From Symbiodinium microadriaticum (taxonomy: Eukaryota > Sar > Dinophyceae > Suessiales > Symbiodiniaceae), in assembly GCA_001939145.1 (NCBI GenBank), contig LSRX01000166.1, forward strand, positions 793,008-857,007: DNA of 64,000 nt, given 5' to 3'. Shown here in pieces: positions 63,110-64,000 of the stretch. Within the stretch, counting starts at the first letter, position 1. Every line of letters starts with the position of its first letter. Made by a program: the position numbers and the translations under genes. A model generated the notes under the pieces. It did not search any database. It was not told the origin of the DNA and saw only the letters and a program-made list of their open reading frames with translations.

Positions 63110-64000
63110 CTGTTATCGGATCCTTAAGGGAGGGTGCTTCAAGCGGGGAAGGTCCTAGGGCCTTAGGGAGCTTTAGGGAACCTAAGGGAGCCCTAGGGAG
63201 AACTTTCTGAACTCTAAACTCGATCTATAGAAACCCTAACTCACCCGGCCCCCAACCTGAAAAACCTCGAAACCCTGAACAACCCGCCCTCAAAACAACC
63301 ATAAATGAATAAAACCACATAAAGTATCAACAAATATACCTAAAGAGTAAAAATTTAAAAACAAACCTTGAAGCCTTAAACCCAGAACTCCCAAAATCCT
63401 ACGCCTACCAAGGCCCCAGACCTATACCCTAACGCCCGAGACCTTCTAAAACACCCCGAGAACCCGACCATGAACCCTACATCAAAGCTTCGTGCCTCGG
63501 CCTTTGCGGTGTGAGATTCAGAGTTTACTAATTGTGGAGTTTAGGGTTGAAGGTTTCGGGGTCTTAAGACTTAGACTAAGGCTGCTGAGGTAGACTATAG
63601 CTTTCTTAGGAATAGACCGTAAGAGAGACGATGAAGGCATACTATTATGACTTCATCCGACCCTTTCTTCCGGTTTTACGCCTTGGAATGCGGCGCTAAG
63701 ACTCAACGCCTGAACCCTTTCAGGAACCTCAAAACAAAGAGAGCTTATTATAATTCTGAAGGCATCCGCTAAAAAAAAAGCTAGTGCTATTTCTAATTCT
63801 GAGGGCAGCTACAGCTTCAGGGCTTTGGGCTTTTTAGGGGATTAGGGTTTAGGGGTTTAGGGTTTAAGGTTAGGGTTAAGGGGATTAGGGTTTTGGGTTT
63901 GGTTAGGTCTCAAATTCGCCTCGGCCCCGGCCGAAGCGGTCAGAGGTTCCTATTCGGATTCCCTCTATTCCCCACCTCTTAATCCCCTCCCCTGGCGGGG
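63110..64000. other. Stretch without recognisable genes
   Basis: It contains AGGGAGCTTTAGGGAACC-type repeats at 63150-63210, an A-rich segment (63295-63370) and heptads at 63835-63900. The last 90 bases are GC-rich and unique but too short to judge. Confidence 0.5.

Larger units (their letters stand above)
1..64000. repeat. Dispersed degenerate TTTAGGG/CCCTAAA telomere-like repeats
   Basis: Heptads TTTAGGG and CCCTAAA, with variants such as TTCAGGG, TTTGGGG, TTAAGGG and CCCCTAA, recur in short tracts of 2-20 units through nearly the whole window. Orientation switches every few hundred bases. This is not a chromosome end: the tracts alternate with unique islands, and where genes could be assembled the tracts lie in introns. 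They are the main reason the window lacks long ORFs; many short predicted ORFs are just translated heptads rich in LNPKP or GFRV. TTTAGGG is the telomere unit of plants and many alveolates. Confidence 0.95.

Overview
The window looks like nuclear DNA of a dinoflagellate-type protist; a Symbiodiniaceae-like source is the best guess. The pointers are: plant/alveolate-type TTTAGGG heptads scattered through most of the 64 kb in both orientations; very short exons in long introns with many GC-AG boundaries; a ubiquitin-like plus ankyrin gene of a kind I associate with dinoflagellates; and heavy tri- and tetranucleotide repeats. Nothing is bacterial: there are no operons, Shine-Dalgarno sites or long ORFs. 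The species call is inference.

The main result is that the apparently gene-free telomere-like sequence hides exons, mostly on the minus strand. I read GC-rich islands between heptad tracts in all frames and looked for AG acceptors and GT/GC donors. Three genes could be partly assembled. (1) A sulfotransferase at about 11.5-3.75 kb has nine exons of 23-93 nt, including the 5'-PSB motif (GCGRSGST) and a 3'-PB-like motif (RFLHLRRDGLAVARS). (2) A kinesin motor at about 28.0-24.9 kb has four exons that join in frame through INLSL, VPYRNS and DALGGNA. (3) A ubiquitin-like/ankyrin gene at 56.5-55.05 kb has one clean intron, but carries an in-frame stop in exon 1 and a broken 3' end. Many other islands look like single exons of genes I cannot name.

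Layout: 0-4 kb, candidate 3' exons of the sulfotransferase or the next gene, plus mobile elements; 3.7-11.5 kb, sulfotransferase; 10.6-12.9 kb, microsatellites; 13-20 kb, unnamed minus-strand exons, including one glycosyltransferase-61-like exon; 20.55-21.15 kb, assembly gap; 21.6-24.5 kb, further exons; 24.9-28.0 kb, kinesin; 28-35 kb, mostly degenerate heptads and simple repeats with a Lys/Gly-rich coding island near 32.5 kb; 35.5-38.2 kb, coding-rich with strand partly unresolved; 38.2-41 kb, repeats; 41-54.2 kb, many minus-strand exon candidates and a possible plus-strand gene at 52.6-53.2 kb; 54.9-56.5 kb, ubiquitin-like/ankyrin gene; 57-63.1 kb, further minus-strand exons and repeat arrays.

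At least three families of small non-coding terminal-inverted-repeat elements are dispersed through the introns. Exon bounds are hand readings: those that close in frame with neighbours are fairly firm, while isolated ones are good to about 10-20 bases and their strand can be wrong, because GC-rich islands are often open on both strands.
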